Assembly: GCA_020832445.1 (NCBI GenBank)
Contig: JAFIEO010000066.1
Coordinates: forward strand, 1 to 64,000
DNA: 64,000 nucleotides
Direction of reading: 5' to 3'
DNA from: Paracoccaceae bacterium
GTDB taxonomy: Bacteria > Pseudomonadota > Alphaproteobacteria > Rhodobacterales > Rhodobacteraceae
Positions 32,447-41,346 of this stretch are shown here, one piece after another. The notes under the pieces were generated by a model. That model was not told where the DNA came from. It saw only the letters and a program-made list of their open reading frames with translations, and searched no databases. Every line of letters starts with the position of its first letter. The first letter of the stretch is position 1. A program made the translations under genes and the position numbers.

Positions 32447-33545
32447 AAAACCAGTCGCCATAGGGATCATCGGGTGCGGAAATATTTCAGGCACTTATCT
32501 AAAGGCAGCGCCGGAATTTCCAATCCTTGATATTCGCGCTGTGGCCGACCGTGACCACGAGACGGCGGCCGCACAGGGGGAAGCTTTCGGCATTCCTGCA
32601 CGCCCGGTCGCTGATATTCTTGCCGATGACAGTATTGAAGTAATCCTGAATCTTACCATCCCGCAAGCACATGTCGCGGTTGGCATGGCGGCACTTGCTG
32701 CCGGAAAACACGTCTATTCGGAAAAACCGCTGGCCGTGACCGTTGCAGCAGGCAGGACACTGGTTGACGAAGCCCACCGGCTGGGGTTGCGGGTCGGGTG
32801 CGCGCCCGACACATTCATGGGCGGCGCCCACCAGACCTGCCGCAATTTCATCGACACCGGCATCTTGGGACAGGTGGTCGGGGGCACGGCCTCTTTCATG
32901 TGTCCGGGCCACGAACGCTGGCACCCCAATCCTGATTTCTATTACAAATCCGGCGGTGGGCCGATGCTGGACATGGGGCCGTATTACATAACCCAGCTTG
33001 TCAACCTGTTGGGCCCTGTTGCCTCTGTCACCGGCATGGCGTCTAAGTTGCGGAAGTCACGGCCCATCACCAGCGCACCGCGCAGCGGCGAGATGATAGA
33101 GGTTGAGGTGTTCACCCATGTTTCAGGCACGCTGGCATTTTCATCCGGTGCCATTGTCCAGATCACCATGAGTTTCGATGTGGCGGGCCACCGCCATAGC
33201 CCGATTGAAATTTACGGCACGGAAGGAACGCTTCTGGTCCCCGACCCCAACCATTTCGGCGGCCGGATAGAAGCGTTTGCAAAGAATGGCGACTGGGCTG
33301 ATGTGCCGATAGCGATGCCATATTGGGACGGTAATTTCCGCTCGCTCGGTTTGGCCGACATGGCGCTGGCCATACGCTCGGACCGGGCGCACAGGGCAAG
33401 CGGTGCGCTGGCGCTTCATGCGCTTGAGGTTATGGAGGCTGTAGAGCAGGCCGCCATCACCCGCAGCCGGATTGACATCACGACACAGCCAGAGCGGCCG
33501 GAGCCGCTTGGGAACAGTATCGTCAACGATGTGTTGGCGGCTTGA
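32436..33545 (+). CDS. Gfo/Idh/MocA-family oxidoreductase
   Basis: A 369-residue NAD(P)-dependent dehydrogenase. The Rossmann loop is GIIGCGNISGTYLKAA, followed by VADRD, and the catalytic Lys lies in the EKP motif (YSEKPLAV). The C-terminal domain continues with GGGPMLDMGPYYI and with GTEGTLLVPDPN. The family acts on sugars, inositols or keto-glycosides. It is followed by a ThuA-like gene; ThuA/ThuB-type pairs oxidise disaccharides to 3-keto forms, and this protein could be the ThuB partner. The start overlaps the ROK gene by 11 bp. Confidence 0.9.
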   Translation: MSAEKPVAIGIIGCGNISGTYLKAAPEFPILDIRAVADRDHETAAAQGEAFGIPARPVADILADDSIEVILNLTIPQAHVAVGMAALAAGKHVYSEKPLAVTVAAGRTLVDEAHRLGLRVGCAPDTFMGGAHQTCRNFIDTGILGQVVGGTASFMCPGHERWHPNPDFYYKSGGGPMLDMGPYYITQLVNLLGPVASVTGMASKLRKSRPITSAPRSGEMIEVEVFTHVSGTLAFSSGAIVQITMSFDVAGHRHSPIEIYGTEGTLLVPDPNHFGGRIEAFAKNGDWADVPIAMPYWDGNFRSLGLADMALAIRSDRAHRASGALALHALEVMEAVEQAAITRSRIDITTQPERPEPLGNSIVNDVLAA

Positions 33546-33571
33546 GATCTGAGACAAGGGGGAGAAACACT

Positions 33572-34219
33572 ATGCGCGAAGCACTGATCGTCTGGGGCGG
33601 CTGGAACGGCCACGAACCGGAAGCCTGCGCAAGCATCGTTCGCGACATGCTTGAGGAAGATGGCTTCAAGGTCCATGTTCACGACACAACCGAAGCATTC
33701 GCGGATGAAGGCATCAAGGAAATGAGCCTGATTGTCCCCATCGCCAGCATGTCCAAAATTGAAAAGGAAGAGGTGAACATGCTGACCGCCGCCATCAAAG
33801 GTGGTGTCGGACTGGGGGGATTTCACGGCGGAATGTGCGATGCCTTCCGCGAAGTGCCGGAATACCAGTTCATGTGCGGTGGCCAATGGGTCGCCCATCC
33901 CGGCGACATTATCGACTACCGGGTTGATGTTATTCGCCCCGATGATGCCGTGATGGAAGGTATCGACAGCTTTCCCTACAGGTCGGAACAGTACTACATG
34001 CATATCGACCCATCAAACGAGGTTCTTGCCACCACGACCTTTACTGGCGCGCATGCGGACTGGATTGACGGAACAGTGATGCCCGTGGTCTGGAAGCGCC
34101 GCTATGGTGCAGGGCGGGTGTTCTTTTCCTCGCTCGGGCATGTCGCAAGCGAATTTGAAGTGCCGCAGATGAAGACGATTCTAAGGCGTGGTCTAGGATG
34201 GGCCGCACGCGCGGTTTGA
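33572..34219 (+). CDS. ThuA-like domain protein
   Basis: A 215-residue protein with the ThuA glutamine-amidotransferase-like fold: an N-terminal ALIVWGGWNGHEPEACASI, a GGVGLGGFHGGMCDAFRE nucleophile-elbow-like region, and a C-terminal MPVVWKRRYGAGRVFFSSLGH that matches the ThuA end. ThuA proteins work with Gfo/Idh/MocA dehydrogenases in disaccharide or keto-sugar metabolism. ATG 33572 is chosen because GGGGGAGA precedes it; an in-frame start at 33542 overlaps the upstream gene. Confidence 0.87.
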   Translation: MREALIVWGGWNGHEPEACASIVRDMLEEDGFKVHVHDTTEAFADEGIKEMSLIVPIASMSKIEKEEVNMLTAAIKGGVGLGGFHGGMCDAFREVPEYQFMCGGQWVAHPGDIIDYRVDVIRPDDAVMEGIDSFPYRSEQYYMHIDPSNEVLATTTFTGAHADWIDGTVMPVVWKRRYGAGRVFFSSLGHVASEFEVPQMKTILRRGLGWAARAV

Positions 34220-34399
34220 CCCTATGACGTGACGACCAAAAACCCCCTTGTGGATTTGTTCCTGAATGCTCGATGCACCAATCGGGGCGGGTGGCCGCGT
34301 TGTCGGTGGCCATCATGTTCAGTTATTCCGCAGCACCAGAATATGGCACGAACATCCGGTCTTGTATCTTGACAGCAGACTGATGATCGGGTCGGTTTA

Positions 34400-34510
34400 G
34401 GCCATGTTGCTCAAAAGTGGGAACCGGTTTTGAGCTTCTCGAACATGCGCAATCAATAAGTTAGAGCATGTCTCGTGAATGCGAATGAACGTGATATGCT
34501 CTAGGGTGCA
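34400..34510. repeat. Alphaproteobacterial intergenic palindromic repeat element
   Basis: Two hairpins in tandem. The first is GCTCAAAA at 34409-34416 paired with TTTTGAGC at 34428-34435, around the GTGGGAACCGG core. The second is TAGAGCAT at 34462-34469 paired with ATGCTCTA at 34496-34503. The AAAAGTGGGAACCGGTTTT core and TAGAGCAT arm match a dispersed repeat common in alphaproteobacterial (notably Rhizobiales) intergenic regions. It lies between the ThuA-like and M20 genes. 34220-34399 holds no gene that I see. Confidence 0.65.
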
Positions 34511-34561
34511 GGAAACCGGCAGCGCGCATGTTTTGCCCTGTCGTGAGTGAAAGGAACAGAC

Positions 34562-35929
34562 ATGAGCGATCTGGCAGCGGTTTTCGACCATATCGAGCAG
34601 CACCGGGACACATATCTGGAGCGCCTGATGGAGTATCTCAGGCACCCCAGCATCAGCGCCCATGATATTGGCATCCGCGAGGTTGCAGCCCTGCTTGTTG
34701 ATAAATTGACAACCCTTGGCATGACCGCAGAAGCCATCCCCACAGCGGGCCACCCAATGGTGCTTGGGCGGCGTTCGGATGTTCCCGGCGGGCCGACCGT
34801 GTTGCTATACGGGCATTACGATGTGCAGCCCTCCGACCCGCTGGAGGCATGGGACAGCCCCCCGTTCGAGCCGACGCTGCGCAACGGACGGGTCTATGCG
34901 CGTGGCGCGGGTGACAACAAAGGCCAGCATTTCGCGCAACTTCTGGCCATCGAGGCCTATCTGGACGTGCATGGCAAGCTGCCGTGCAATGTCATTGTTC
35001 TGTTGGAAGGCGAAGAAGAGATTGGCAGCCCCCGCATTGCAGATTTTGTGCGCGACCATGCCGATTTGCTGAAAACCGATCTGGTGATAACCGCAGACGG
35101 GCCGCTGCACCCGTCGGGGCGGTCGATTGTGACATTCGGCGTGCGTGGTATGGCCGGGTTCGATCTGGTGGTGCGCACAGGGCGTACAGACGCGCATTCG
35201 GGCAATCACGGCGGCACCATGCCGAACGCGATCTGGACTTTGGTGCATTTGCTGGCAACCATGAAAACACCGCAAGGGCAGATCACGATTGACGGGCTGC
35301 ACGACCCGATTATTCCCCCCACCAATGCCGAACGTGCCGCCGCCGATGCGCTGCCGGTCGATATTGCGGGCTATATGGATGAAATGGGGTTGGCGCGGCT
35401 GGACGCACCGGCAGATCGTCCGTTCCATGACCGGCTGATGTTCCACCCGACGCTGACGATCAACGGGTTGCACGGCGGATATGACGGGCCGGGGTCGAAA
35501 ACGGTTCTGCCCTGCGCTGCGGTGGCAAAATGCGATATACGCCTTGTGCCCGATATGACGCCAGATCAGGTGCTCAGCTGTGTGCGCGCCCATGTTGCCC
35601 GCCACGCCCCTGAGGTAGAGGTTATTCCCCGCGGCGGAATGCTGCCATCGCGGACGCCCATCGACTCGGCATTCACGGCGGTTATCATGGACGCGATCCA
35701 CGCTGCGCGCGATGAAGTTCCCTTGATGTACCCTTCGGCAGGGGGAAGCCTGCCGGATTATGTGTTCACCAAAATACTTGGCGTTCCGGCCTTCGTCGTG
35801 CCCTATGCGAATGCGGACGAGGCAAACCATGCGCCGAATGAAAACCTGGAAGTGGACCTGTTTTATGCAGGCATCCGCACGGGTGCAGCATTGCTGGACA
35901 AACTGGGCGCGCTGAAACCCGATGCTTGA
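34562..35929 (+). CDS. M20-family metallopeptidase/dipeptidase
   Basis: A 455-residue zinc peptidase of the M20 family, ArgE/dipeptidase-like. Zinc and catalytic motifs are VLLYGHYDVQPSD (His and Asp), GAGDNKGQ, EGEEEIGSP (catalytic Glu), and DAHSGNHGG of the dimerisation region; the late His occurs in ANADEANHAPNENL. Such enzymes cleave dipeptides or N-acyl amino acids in the cytoplasm. It is monocistronic: an intergenic repeat lies upstream and the SulP gene is convergent. ATG 34562 follows AAAGGA; an earlier in-frame start at 34547 is weaker. Confidence 0.9.
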   Translation: MSDLAAVFDHIEQHRDTYLERLMEYLRHPSISAHDIGIREVAALLVDKLTTLGMTAEAIPTAGHPMVLGRRSDVPGGPTVLLYGHYDVQPSDPLEAWDSPPFEPTLRNGRVYARGAGDNKGQHFAQLLAIEAYLDVHGKLPCNVIVLLEGEEEIGSPRIADFVRDHADLLKTDLVITADGPLHPSGRSIVTFGVRGMAGFDLVVRTGRTDAHSGNHGGTMPNAIWTLVHLLATMKTPQGQITIDGLHDPIIPPTNAERAAADALPVDIAGYMDEMGLARLDAPADRPFHDRLMFHPTLTINGLHGGYDGPGSKTVLPCAAVAKCDIRLVPDMTPDQVLSCVRAHVARHAPEVEVIPRGGMLPSRTPIDSAFTAVIMDAIHAARDEVPLMYPSAGGSLPDYVFTKILGVPAFVVPYANADEANHAPNENLEVDLFYAGIRTGAALLDKLGALKPDA

Positions 35930-35942
35930 TCGGTTGGCAGTA

Positions 35943-37661
35943 TCAGCTGGCATCGTGATCAATGCGGATGCGGTTGCGCGCTTTTGCAAGCGCTGCGTCC
36001 ACCGTGGCGGCATAATGGACAAGCGGGTGTTTCAGGCCATGTGTTATGAACGCCCGCCGGATATTGCGGCCGCCCCCTGTCAGCCACAGTGACACGCCGC
36101 GCTTATGCGCCTTGTGTGCCAGCCCTTCGATCATGTTCGCACCGGTCGAGTCAAGAAACGGCACAGCCGAGAAATCGATGATCAGGGCCTTGTGTGTGTC
36201 CTGAATGCGATCCAGCACCGACCCGATGGATGCCGCAGCCCCGAAAAACAACGCACCGTTGATGCGGTAGATGACGACATCGGGGTTTGCGGTGCGCGCG
36301 TCGTCATAAGCCGCGCGGGGGCGTGCGGTGTCTGCCTCGTCGCCCCGAACGAAAGCGGTGTTGGTGGCAACCTCGGTGGTGCGGCTCATGCGGTGGATGA
36401 ACAGAACTGAACCAAGCGCGAAACCAACAACGATGGCTTCGGTCAAATCGCGAAAGATGGTCAGGAAAAACGTGGCACCAAGCACCGTCGCCTCGCCCCA
36501 GCCGGAGCGCAGCAGAATGGCGATGGCAGGTTTCTCGATCATGTTCCAGGCAACGACAGCAAGCACCCCCGCAAGCGCGGCAAGCGGGATATAGGCGGCA
36601 AGCGGCGCTGCCACCAGCATGAACATAAGAAGAAAGACCGCATGCAGCATGCCTGCAACCGGTCCGTGCGCACCCGCCCGCACATTGGTTGCCGTCCGCG
36701 CGATGGTGCCTGTCACGCAAAACCCGCCAAAAAGCGACGACCCGATATTGGCCACGCCCTGCGCAACCAGTTCGCAGTTTGACCGGTGCCTGCGCCCTGT
36801 CATGCCATCGGCCACGACCGCCGACAGCAGCGATTCAATCGCGCCAAGCAGCGTGAAGGAAAGCGCGGCGGGAAGCACCGCCACAATCTTGTCCATGGAA
36901 AAGCCGGGCAGCAATGGCGCGGGAAGTGATGACGGAATTCCCCCGAATTTTGTGCCGATCGTTTCCACGGGCAGGGCGAAGAAGGCTGTGAGCGAAGCCA
37001 ATGCAACCGCGATCAGCATGCCCGGCCAGTGCGGGCGCCAGCGGCGCAGTCCAAGGATGACCCCGACCGTGGCGGCTGACAGGACGATGGCGGCGGGTGT
37101 GATGGTGTCGCGCGCCAACCATAGGGCCGGGATCTTTTCCAGCAGCTCGCCCGGCTCATGCTCCAGCGTCAGGCCGAAAAGTTCCTTGATCTGACTGGCA
37201 AAAATGATGACCGCAATTCCGGCCGTGAAACCGACAGTCACCGGAAAGGGAATGAACTTTATGAACGTTCCAAGGCGCAGGAAACCGATTGCCGCCAGCA
37301 TCAGACCCGACAGAAAGGTTGCAAGGATCAGCCCGTCTATTCCGTGCAGCGCGACCGTGCTGGCGACCAGCACGATGAAGGCCCCCGCAGGCCCGCCGAT
37401 CTGGAAGCGCGAGCCACCAAGCATCGAGACAAGGAAGCCGCCGACGATGGCAGTGTACAGCCCCTGCGCGGGGCTGGCGCCGGACGCAATGGCAATGGCC
37501 ATCGACAGCGGCAGCGCCACGATGGCGACAGTCAGCCCCGCGACGGCATCGGCGCGCAGCTGCGCCACCCCATAACCTTCGCGCAGAACGGTTACGATTT
37601 TGGGTGTGTAAAGTTCGGCGAAGCTGGGGGCATCGCTTTGAATGATTGTCTGGTCTTTCAT
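35943..37661 (-). CDS. SulP-family inorganic anion transporter with STAS domain
   Basis: A 572-residue membrane protein with about 10-12 membrane segments and a C-terminal STAS domain of about 100 residues (ALIIDFSAVPFLDSTGANMIEGLAHKA). The SulP signature region ALPLSMAIAIASGASPAQGLYTAIVGG is present near the N terminus. The family carries sulfate, bicarbonate or dicarboxylates. The gene lies 76 bp downstream of a small XRE-type regulator on the same strand, which might control it. The start is ATG 37661 (weak ribosome-binding site); a GTG at 37673 is the alternative. Confidence 0.93.
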   Translation of the reverse strand: MKDQTIIQSDAPSFAELYTPKIVTVLREGYGVAQLRADAVAGLTVAIVALPLSMAIAIASGASPAQGLYTAIVGGFLVSMLGGSRFQIGGPAGAFIVLVASTVALHGIDGLILATFLSGLMLAAIGFLRLGTFIKFIPFPVTVGFTAGIAVIIFASQIKELFGLTLEHEPGELLEKIPALWLARDTITPAAIVLSAATVGVILGLRRWRPHWPGMLIAVALASLTAFFALPVETIGTKFGGIPSSLPAPLLPGFSMDKIVAVLPAALSFTLLGAIESLLSAVVADGMTGRRHRSNCELVAQGVANIGSSLFGGFCVTGTIARTATNVRAGAHGPVAGMLHAVFLLMFMLVAAPLAAYIPLAALAGVLAVVAWNMIEKPAIAILLRSGWGEATVLGATFFLTIFRDLTEAIVVGFALGSVLFIHRMSRTTEVATNTAFVRGDEADTARPRAAYDDARTANPDVVIYRINGALFFGAAASIGSVLDRIQDTHKALIIDFSAVPFLDSTGANMIEGLAHKAHKRGVSLWLTGGGRNIRRAFITHGLKHPLVHYAATVDAALAKARNRIRIDHDAS

Positions 37662-37737
37662 CTGTGGCCGCACCTTTGGAAAGGACGCGGCGGGATCGTC
37701 GGCTTGCAGTCGGCGGTCGCCGTCGCGGATTGGATTG

Positions 37738-37998
37738 CTAATGTTCTACCGAAGGCCCCTTCAGTCGTACGCCGCGCCCGCCTGTGGTGCTGACGGCGTT
37801 TTCGCCGATCAGCTCGATGCCCGCGCGTTCAAGCGCTGCGATCACCTTTGTCAGGCTTTCAACGACGCCCCGCACATTGCCGCCGCTGGCTTCCATCCGC
37901 TGGATGGTCGGAACGGACAGCCCCGCAAGTTCGGCCAGTGTCTTCTGGTCGATACCAAGGAGGGCGCGCGCCGCGCGCATTTGTGGGCCAGTGATCAT
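37738..37998 (-). CDS. Small XRE-family helix-turn-helix regulator
   Basis: An 86-residue protein with one HTH of the Xre/Cro type (ARALLGIDQKTLAELAGLSVPTIQRMEA). A short C-terminal tail follows (residues 60-86). The family represses its own promoter or neighbouring genes. It is upstream of the SulP gene on the same strand with no partner toxin nearby. In the region upstream of its start, ATGCAT occurs twice (38022-38027, 38037-38042) 15 bp apart, a possible operator. Confidence 0.85.
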   Translation of the reverse strand: MITGPQMRAARALLGIDQKTLAELAGLSVPTIQRMEASGGNVRGVVESLTKVIAALERAGIELIGENAVSTTGGRGVRLKGPSVEH

Positions 37999-38438
37999 GG
38001 ATAAATATCCAGAAAGGTATGATGCATCTTTAGCCTATGCATACTGATATGTAAAACATGATTGTTATTGCTTTGCCTATGATCATTTGCGCGCCGGCAT
38101 CACATTGTCCGGCCCCTTGATCTTTGTGCCTGACATACAGGCGGACGTGGAAAAAACCGCCATGCAATACGCGCTTTCGCCGAAGGACGCCTGACGGTAA
38201 GGAATGGGTATTGCAACTCGTGCGATTTACGGCACCAGATGGCGTGACACGCAGCAACAAGAAACGCCGGCCTGTTGTGCGGATTGTGGGAAATGCGCGG
38301 CCCGCATGGAACGGGGTTCAGGGGGGCACAAAATCGGGCGGCTTGTGCGCCAATCGCGGACGCGCCAACAACACGGCGGCGACTGGTGCAGGCGCGCCGG
38401 TGCACAACAGGCGTGCATATAAGTTGGGATAAACTTGC
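37999..38438. other. Intergenic region between XRE regulator and DMT transporter
   Basis: About 440 bp with no convincing gene. It has the paired ATGCAT sites near 38022-38042, AT-rich promoter-like sequence up to about 38090, a short GCCGG/CCGGC dyad near 38095-38115, and GC-rich sequence of no recognised coding meaning up to the DMT gene. Open frames here match no family I know. Confidence 0.4.
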
Positions 38439-39341
38439 ATGGAATTGTGGATCACCCTTTCAATCGCGGCAGCCGCGTTTCAGACCTTGCGATTCATGCT
38501 GCAAAAGCACCTGAGCATGGGCGCGCTCAGCGCAGGTGGCGCAACGCTGGCGCGGTTTTTCTACTCTGTGCCCTTTATCGTGGCGCTGGCGCTTGGCTAT
38601 CTGGCCCTCGGCGGTGCAGGAGTGCCGGAATATACGCCGATGTTCTGGCTCTATGCTGTTGTCGGCGGGCTTACCCAGATTCTGGCCACATGGTGCGTGG
38701 TCGCGCTGTTTGCCGAGCGTAACTTCGCAGTTGGCATAACCTTCAAGAAAACCGAGGTCGTCCAGACCGCGGTGGTGGGGCTTGTCATTCTGGGGGACAG
38801 GGTATCGCTGCTTGCGGTGGGGGCCATCATGCTGGGGCTAGTGGGGGTGTTGCTGCTGTCGGACACACCCGGCCTGCAAGGGCGCTGGTGGCGGCGGTTT
38901 GGCAGCAGGGCGACCGTGTTGGGGCTGGCATCGGGCGCGTTTTTCGCTGTTTCCGCCGTTGGCTACCGCGGGGCAACACTGGAAATCGCCAGCGACGACC
39001 CATTGCTGCGCGCTGCACTTGCGCTGTGTGTGGTCACAGTGCTGCAAACCATTGGCCTGTCGCTGTGGCTTTTGTGGCGCGAGCCGGGACAGCTTGGGCG
39101 GGTGATCGCGGCGCGGCGCACAGCGGTTTGGATGGGCCTGACGGGGATGGCAGGCAGCCTGTGCTGGTTCACGGCATTCACGCTGGAAAACGCCGCATTG
39201 GTTTTCGCGGTCGGACAAGTGGAAGTGATCTTTTCGCTGTTCGCCGCCGTGCTGTTTTTCGGCGAGCGTATTACCGCGCGCGAAGGCATGGGCATCACGC
39301 TGGTCACCCTGTCCGTGATCGCCGTCGTGGCATTTCGATAG
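38439..39341 (+). CDS. EamA/DMT-superfamily transporter
   Basis: A 300-residue inner-membrane protein with about 10 membrane segments in two EamA repeats. The first repeat ends near the KTEVVQTAVVGLVILGDRVS segment and the second near FSLFAAVLFFGERITAREG; the repeated glycine/aromatic pattern before each GDR/GER motif is typical. DMT carriers export amino acids or metabolites, or take up nucleotide precursors. No obvious operon partner. No good ribosome-binding site was found before ATG 38439. Confidence 0.9.
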   Translation: MELWITLSIAAAAFQTLRFMLQKHLSMGALSAGGATLARFFYSVPFIVALALGYLALGGAGVPEYTPMFWLYAVVGGLTQILATWCVVALFAERNFAVGITFKKTEVVQTAVVGLVILGDRVSLLAVGAIMLGLVGVLLLSDTPGLQGRWWRRFGSRATVLGLASGAFFAVSAVGYRGATLEIASDDPLLRAALALCVVTVLQTIGLSLWLLWREPGQLGRVIAARRTAVWMGLTGMAGSLCWFTAFTLENAALVFAVGQVEVIFSLFAAVLFFGERITAREGMGITLVTLSVIAVVAFR

Positions 39342-39449
39342 GACGCATCGGGTGCGCGGCGCAGTTTTTCCGGTGGGTTCCAGAAGGGGCTGTCAACCGC
39401 GAAGGCGAAGCGTATGGCCACCTTGTAAACCGCCCCGCCCCGCCGGGCG

Positions 39450-40745
39450 CTAAAGGTTTGGCAGCCACAACACCAAAATCGGGAATGCAAGCAACAGCGC
39501 GACGTGCAGGATATCTGCCCCGACAAAAGGAAAAGCCCCTTTGAAAATCTTGTTCAGCGGCACATCCTTTGCGACGCCGGATAATATGTAGACGTTCATG
39601 CCCACGGGTGGTGTGATCAAGGCAATCTCTGTCATGCGCACGACAAGCACGCCGAACAGAATGGCATCAAACCCCAGACCGGTTACAAGCGGAAAGAACA
39701 GGGGCACGGTCAGGGTCATCATTGCGGATGCGTCCAGGACCATGCCAAGAATAAAATACACCGCAAGGATCATCAGCAGAATCGTCATTGGCGCAAAGCC
39801 GCTGTTGCTGACAAAATCAACAATATGCAGCGGAATTCTTGTGACAGTAATAAAGCTGTTGAACACCAGTGCACCAAACAGGATGCCGAAGATCATGCCT
39901 GTTGTCTTGACTGTGGCATATATTGCAGTGCGGGCTGTGGCCCATGTCAGGCGGCGGCGCGCAGCGGTTATGACAATGGCGCCAAAAGCCCCGATGGCGC
40001 CCGCCTCTGTCGGGGTGAACCACCCGAAGATTATCCCCCCCATGACCAGACCAAACAAAGCGATCACTTCGCCGGTTGTTTTGAAACTGGCAATTTTTTC
40101 GCGGAAGGTGAATTTCGGGCCGCGTGGGCCGGCGTCCGGATTGATGCGGCAAATAATTGCGATGGTGACAATATAGAAAAGCGCCAGCAACAGGCCGGGA
40201 ATGATGCCGGCGGCGAACATTGCCCCGATCGAAGTTTCGGTAAGAATGCCATAAATGATGAACATCCCCGATGGTGGTATCAATGCGCCAATCGTGCCGC
40301 CCGCAACCACACTGCCAGATGCAAGTGACAGGTCGTATTTATGTTTGCGCATCTCTGGCATGGCGACCAGCCCCATGGTTGCGGTCGTCGCCAGACTGGA
40401 GGCGCTTACCGATGCAAACCCTGCCGATGCCCCGATTGTCGCCATGGCAAGCCCGCCACGCCTGCGGCCCATCCATTTCGCAGCGAAATCATAGATATCC
40501 CTGCCAATTCCAGACGCGAACATCAGATGCGCCATGAACAGGAACAGCGGAATTGTTCCGATGGCGTGATTGGTGACAATGCCGTAGGTCGTGACCCCGA
40601 TCCGCACCACGGCGGCGTCAAAGCTGATGATCGCCGCAAAGCCTGCAAAACCCACCAGCCCCATCGCAAAGCCGATGGGCATGCCCGCTGCGATAAAGGC
40701 AAAGACGATGGCAAGCCCGATGAAACCGATAGCGACAGTGCTCAT
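39450..40745 (-). CDS. TRAP transporter large permease, DctM-like (TRAP system A)
   Basis: A 431-residue protein with about 12 membrane segments. It carries the DctM signature regions GTIGALIPPSGMFIIYG and GFASVSASSLATTATMGLVA. It forms the sodium-coupled channel of a TRAP transporter with the small permease (ATGA overlap) and the receptor at 41347. It lies downstream of the CoA-transferase genes and is probably in their operon, so it may import the acid they activate. Confidence 0.93.
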   Translation of the reverse strand: MSTVAIGFIGLAIVFAFIAAGMPIGFAMGLVGFAGFAAIISFDAAVVRIGVTTYGIVTNHAIGTIPLFLFMAHLMFASGIGRDIYDFAAKWMGRRRGGLAMATIGASAGFASVSASSLATTATMGLVAMPEMRKHKYDLSLASGSVVAGGTIGALIPPSGMFIIYGILTETSIGAMFAAGIIPGLLLALFYIVTIAIICRINPDAGPRGPKFTFREKIASFKTTGEVIALFGLVMGGIIFGWFTPTEAGAIGAFGAIVITAARRRLTWATARTAIYATVKTTGMIFGILFGALVFNSFITVTRIPLHIVDFVSNSGFAPMTILLMILAVYFILGMVLDASAMMTLTVPLFFPLVTGLGFDAILFGVLVVRMTEIALITPPVGMNVYILSGVAKDVPLNKIFKGAFPFVGADILHVALLLAFPILVLWLPNL

Positions 40746-41263
40746 AGTTTGTTTTCCAGTTTCTCTGGGGTGTTGATGCTGTCATCGTGTCCAATGAACA
40801 GCTGAATAACCTTGAAAAGCAGTGTCGCGCAGATCAGTATCATGGCGATTGCCATCATCCATCTGAAAGGTGCTATTGGTATATTGATAATCGGGGACGT
40901 TTCCCCCTGCGCCCCGCGTCTGATGGCCTCGCGTATGGTGGCAAGGGCAACCGCCATCCAGAACAACGACCCCAAGGCCAGCATTATACCCTTCAGGGTC
41001 AGACGAAAGCGCCTGTGGTGCAGCACGTCCACAAACAAGCTGACCCCCGTATGCTCGTTCTGCATTGTTGCATAGACCAATGCAAAACTGATGGCGGGAA
41101 TAAGCAACAATTCGGCCAAGGCATAGGTTCCCGGAAAAGCGATGCCGATTGCCCGGAATACCACAGTCACGACAGTCAGCGTCATCAGGGCCAGAATGCC
41201 GCTGACTGCAATCAACCCTGATACACGACTAAGAAATTCCAAAAGGCGCTGACCGTGACGCAT
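40742..41263 (-). CDS. TRAP transporter small permease, DctQ-like (TRAP system A)
   Basis: A 173-residue membrane protein with four predicted membrane segments, the size and layout of DctQ. It helps the large permease dock with the receptor. Its 3' end overlaps the DctM gene by ATGA, and a hairpin in the gap upstream separates it from the receptor gene. Confidence 0.9.
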   Translation of the reverse strand: MRHGQRLLEFLSRVSGLIAVSGILALMTLTVVTVVFRAIGIAFPGTYALAELLLIPAISFALVYATMQNEHTGVSLFVDVLHHRRFRLTLKGIMLALGSLFWMAVALATIREAIRRGAQGETSPIINIPIAPFRWMMAIAMILICATLLFKVIQLFIGHDDSINTPEKLENKL

Positions 41264-41304
41264 GTTTTCATACCTTGGCTTTTGTCGCAGAGCACCGGGA
41301 AAGG

Positions 41305-41334
41305 GACGGGGGCGGGCAACGCCCTGCCCCCGTC
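41305..41334 (-). terminator. Hairpin between TRAP receptor and small permease (system A)
   Basis: GACGGGGGC-GGGC and GCCC-TGCCCCCGTC pair into a stem of about 12 bp with a single bulge and a short loop. It lies after the receptor stop and before the DctQ start. Such hairpins may trim mRNA or limit readthrough so that the receptor is made in excess over the membrane parts. Confidence 0.55.
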
Positions 41335-41346
41335 AATCCGCCGCGA

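Noticed and set aside
38030-38432. Small open frames between the XRE regulator and the DMT transporter
   Set aside because: They overlap each other on both strands and show no recognisable domain or ribosome-binding site.
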